Assembly: GCA_004015825.1 (NCBI GenBank)
Contig: SAYS01000005.1
Location: 166,034 to 230,033 of the forward strand
DNA from: Halovenus amylolytica
GTDB lineage: Archaea > Halobacteriota > Halobacteria > Halobacteriales > Haloarculaceae
DNA length: 64,000 nt
Direction of reading: 5' to 3'
Below are positions 63,895 through 64,000 of the stretch, in pieces; within the stretch, counting starts at the first letter, position 1, and each line of letters begins with the position of its first letter. Under the pieces are notes generated by a model. It searched no databases. It was not told where the DNA came from and saw only the letters and a list, made by a program, of their open reading frames with translations. The translations under genes were made by a program, and so were the position numbers.

Positions 63895-64000
63895 TCACAC
63901 CGTGATGATCGTACTTCCCGGATTGTCTCCACGCTCGTAGTTGGTGATAGCGACGACGAGGCGAAGGCACAGGGCAAGAAACACCTGCGCTCGTGCGTGG
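63895..64000 (-). CDS. C-terminal end of an IS4-like (ISH) transposase, cut by the right edge
   Basis: The reverse strand reads HARAQVFLALCLRLVVAI then TNYERGDNPGSTIITV and a stop at 63895. This ending resembles the last residues of haloarchaeal IS4-family transposases. The AT-rich boundary before 63870 and CATAGAACTCTTGTCA at 63882-63897 probably mark the inner edge of the element. Most of the gene lies outside the window. Confidence 0.65.
   Translation of the reverse strand, partial: HARAQVFLALCLRLVVAITNYERGDNPGSTIITV

Overview
The window is a stretch of a haloarchaeal chromosome (Halobacteria). The evidence is a GC-rich sequence with strongly acidic predicted proteins, archaeal information-processing genes (small primase subunit, GINS, TFE-alpha, RNase P RNA, class II glycyl-tRNA synthetase, Trm56, archease, Rio1 kinase), archaeal lipid synthesis (CarS), halophile regulators (LOV/Bat HTH-10, HalX, HalOD1, a halobacterial transducer), dodecin with the Halobacterium binding residues, twin-arginine exported proteins, ISH-type insertion sequences, and many starts sitting about 25-30 nt from a TATA box as in leaderless transcripts. 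The species cannot be named from the sequence alone.

Layout. 1-9 kb: DUF502 fragment, carS, small zinc protein, GNAT, tRNA-Ile, FxsA, a CPA antiporter with an RCK module, rio1, UspA and an APC permease, and a SEC59/dolichol-kinase-like protein. 9-16 kb: glyS overlapping a four-CBS protein, serA, and an exported PQQ beta-propeller protein. 16-25 kb: GNATs, DUF1684, a carboxylesterase, small zinc/DUF5788 proteins, archease, a GNAT-priS-GINS replication cluster, and a pstB without the other Pst genes. 25-31 kb is the accessory part: an exported bactofilin-like repeat protein ending in 37 aspartates, a complete ISH1-like element with its target duplication, a frameshifted second IS5-family transposase, AT-rich spacers, HesB/IscA, dodecin and an exported asparaginase. 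31-36.5 kb: nuoA-B-CD-H-I, where the operon stops, then purE. 36.5-45 kb: an ASCH protein, a DUF5787 protein with nuclease-like residues, and a signalling block of LOV/PAS/GAF/HTH-10 regulator, poly-HAMP transducer and CheW. 45-50 kb: RNase P RNA, an S66 peptidase, CDF exporter and a tRNA methylthiotransferase. 50-57 kb: exported DsbA-like lipoprotein, trm56, tfe, DUF2110, DUF5803, CinA N-domain, an ATP-NAD kinase family protein, AbrB-PhoU regulator. 57-64 kb: HalX receiver, aminotransferase, HalOD1, an HEXXH membrane protein, tRNA-Gly flanked by repeats, CinA C-domain, a membrane-anchored Mrr-like nuclease, DUF309, and the end of an IS4-like transposase at the right edge.

Most of the window is ordinary core genome in short operons with 1-4 bp stop/start overlaps. 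The parts most worth a second look are the bactofilin-like poly-aspartate protein, the DUF5787 and membrane-Mrr nuclease candidates, the LOV-Bat/transducer/CheW block, and the nuo operon that ends after nuoI.
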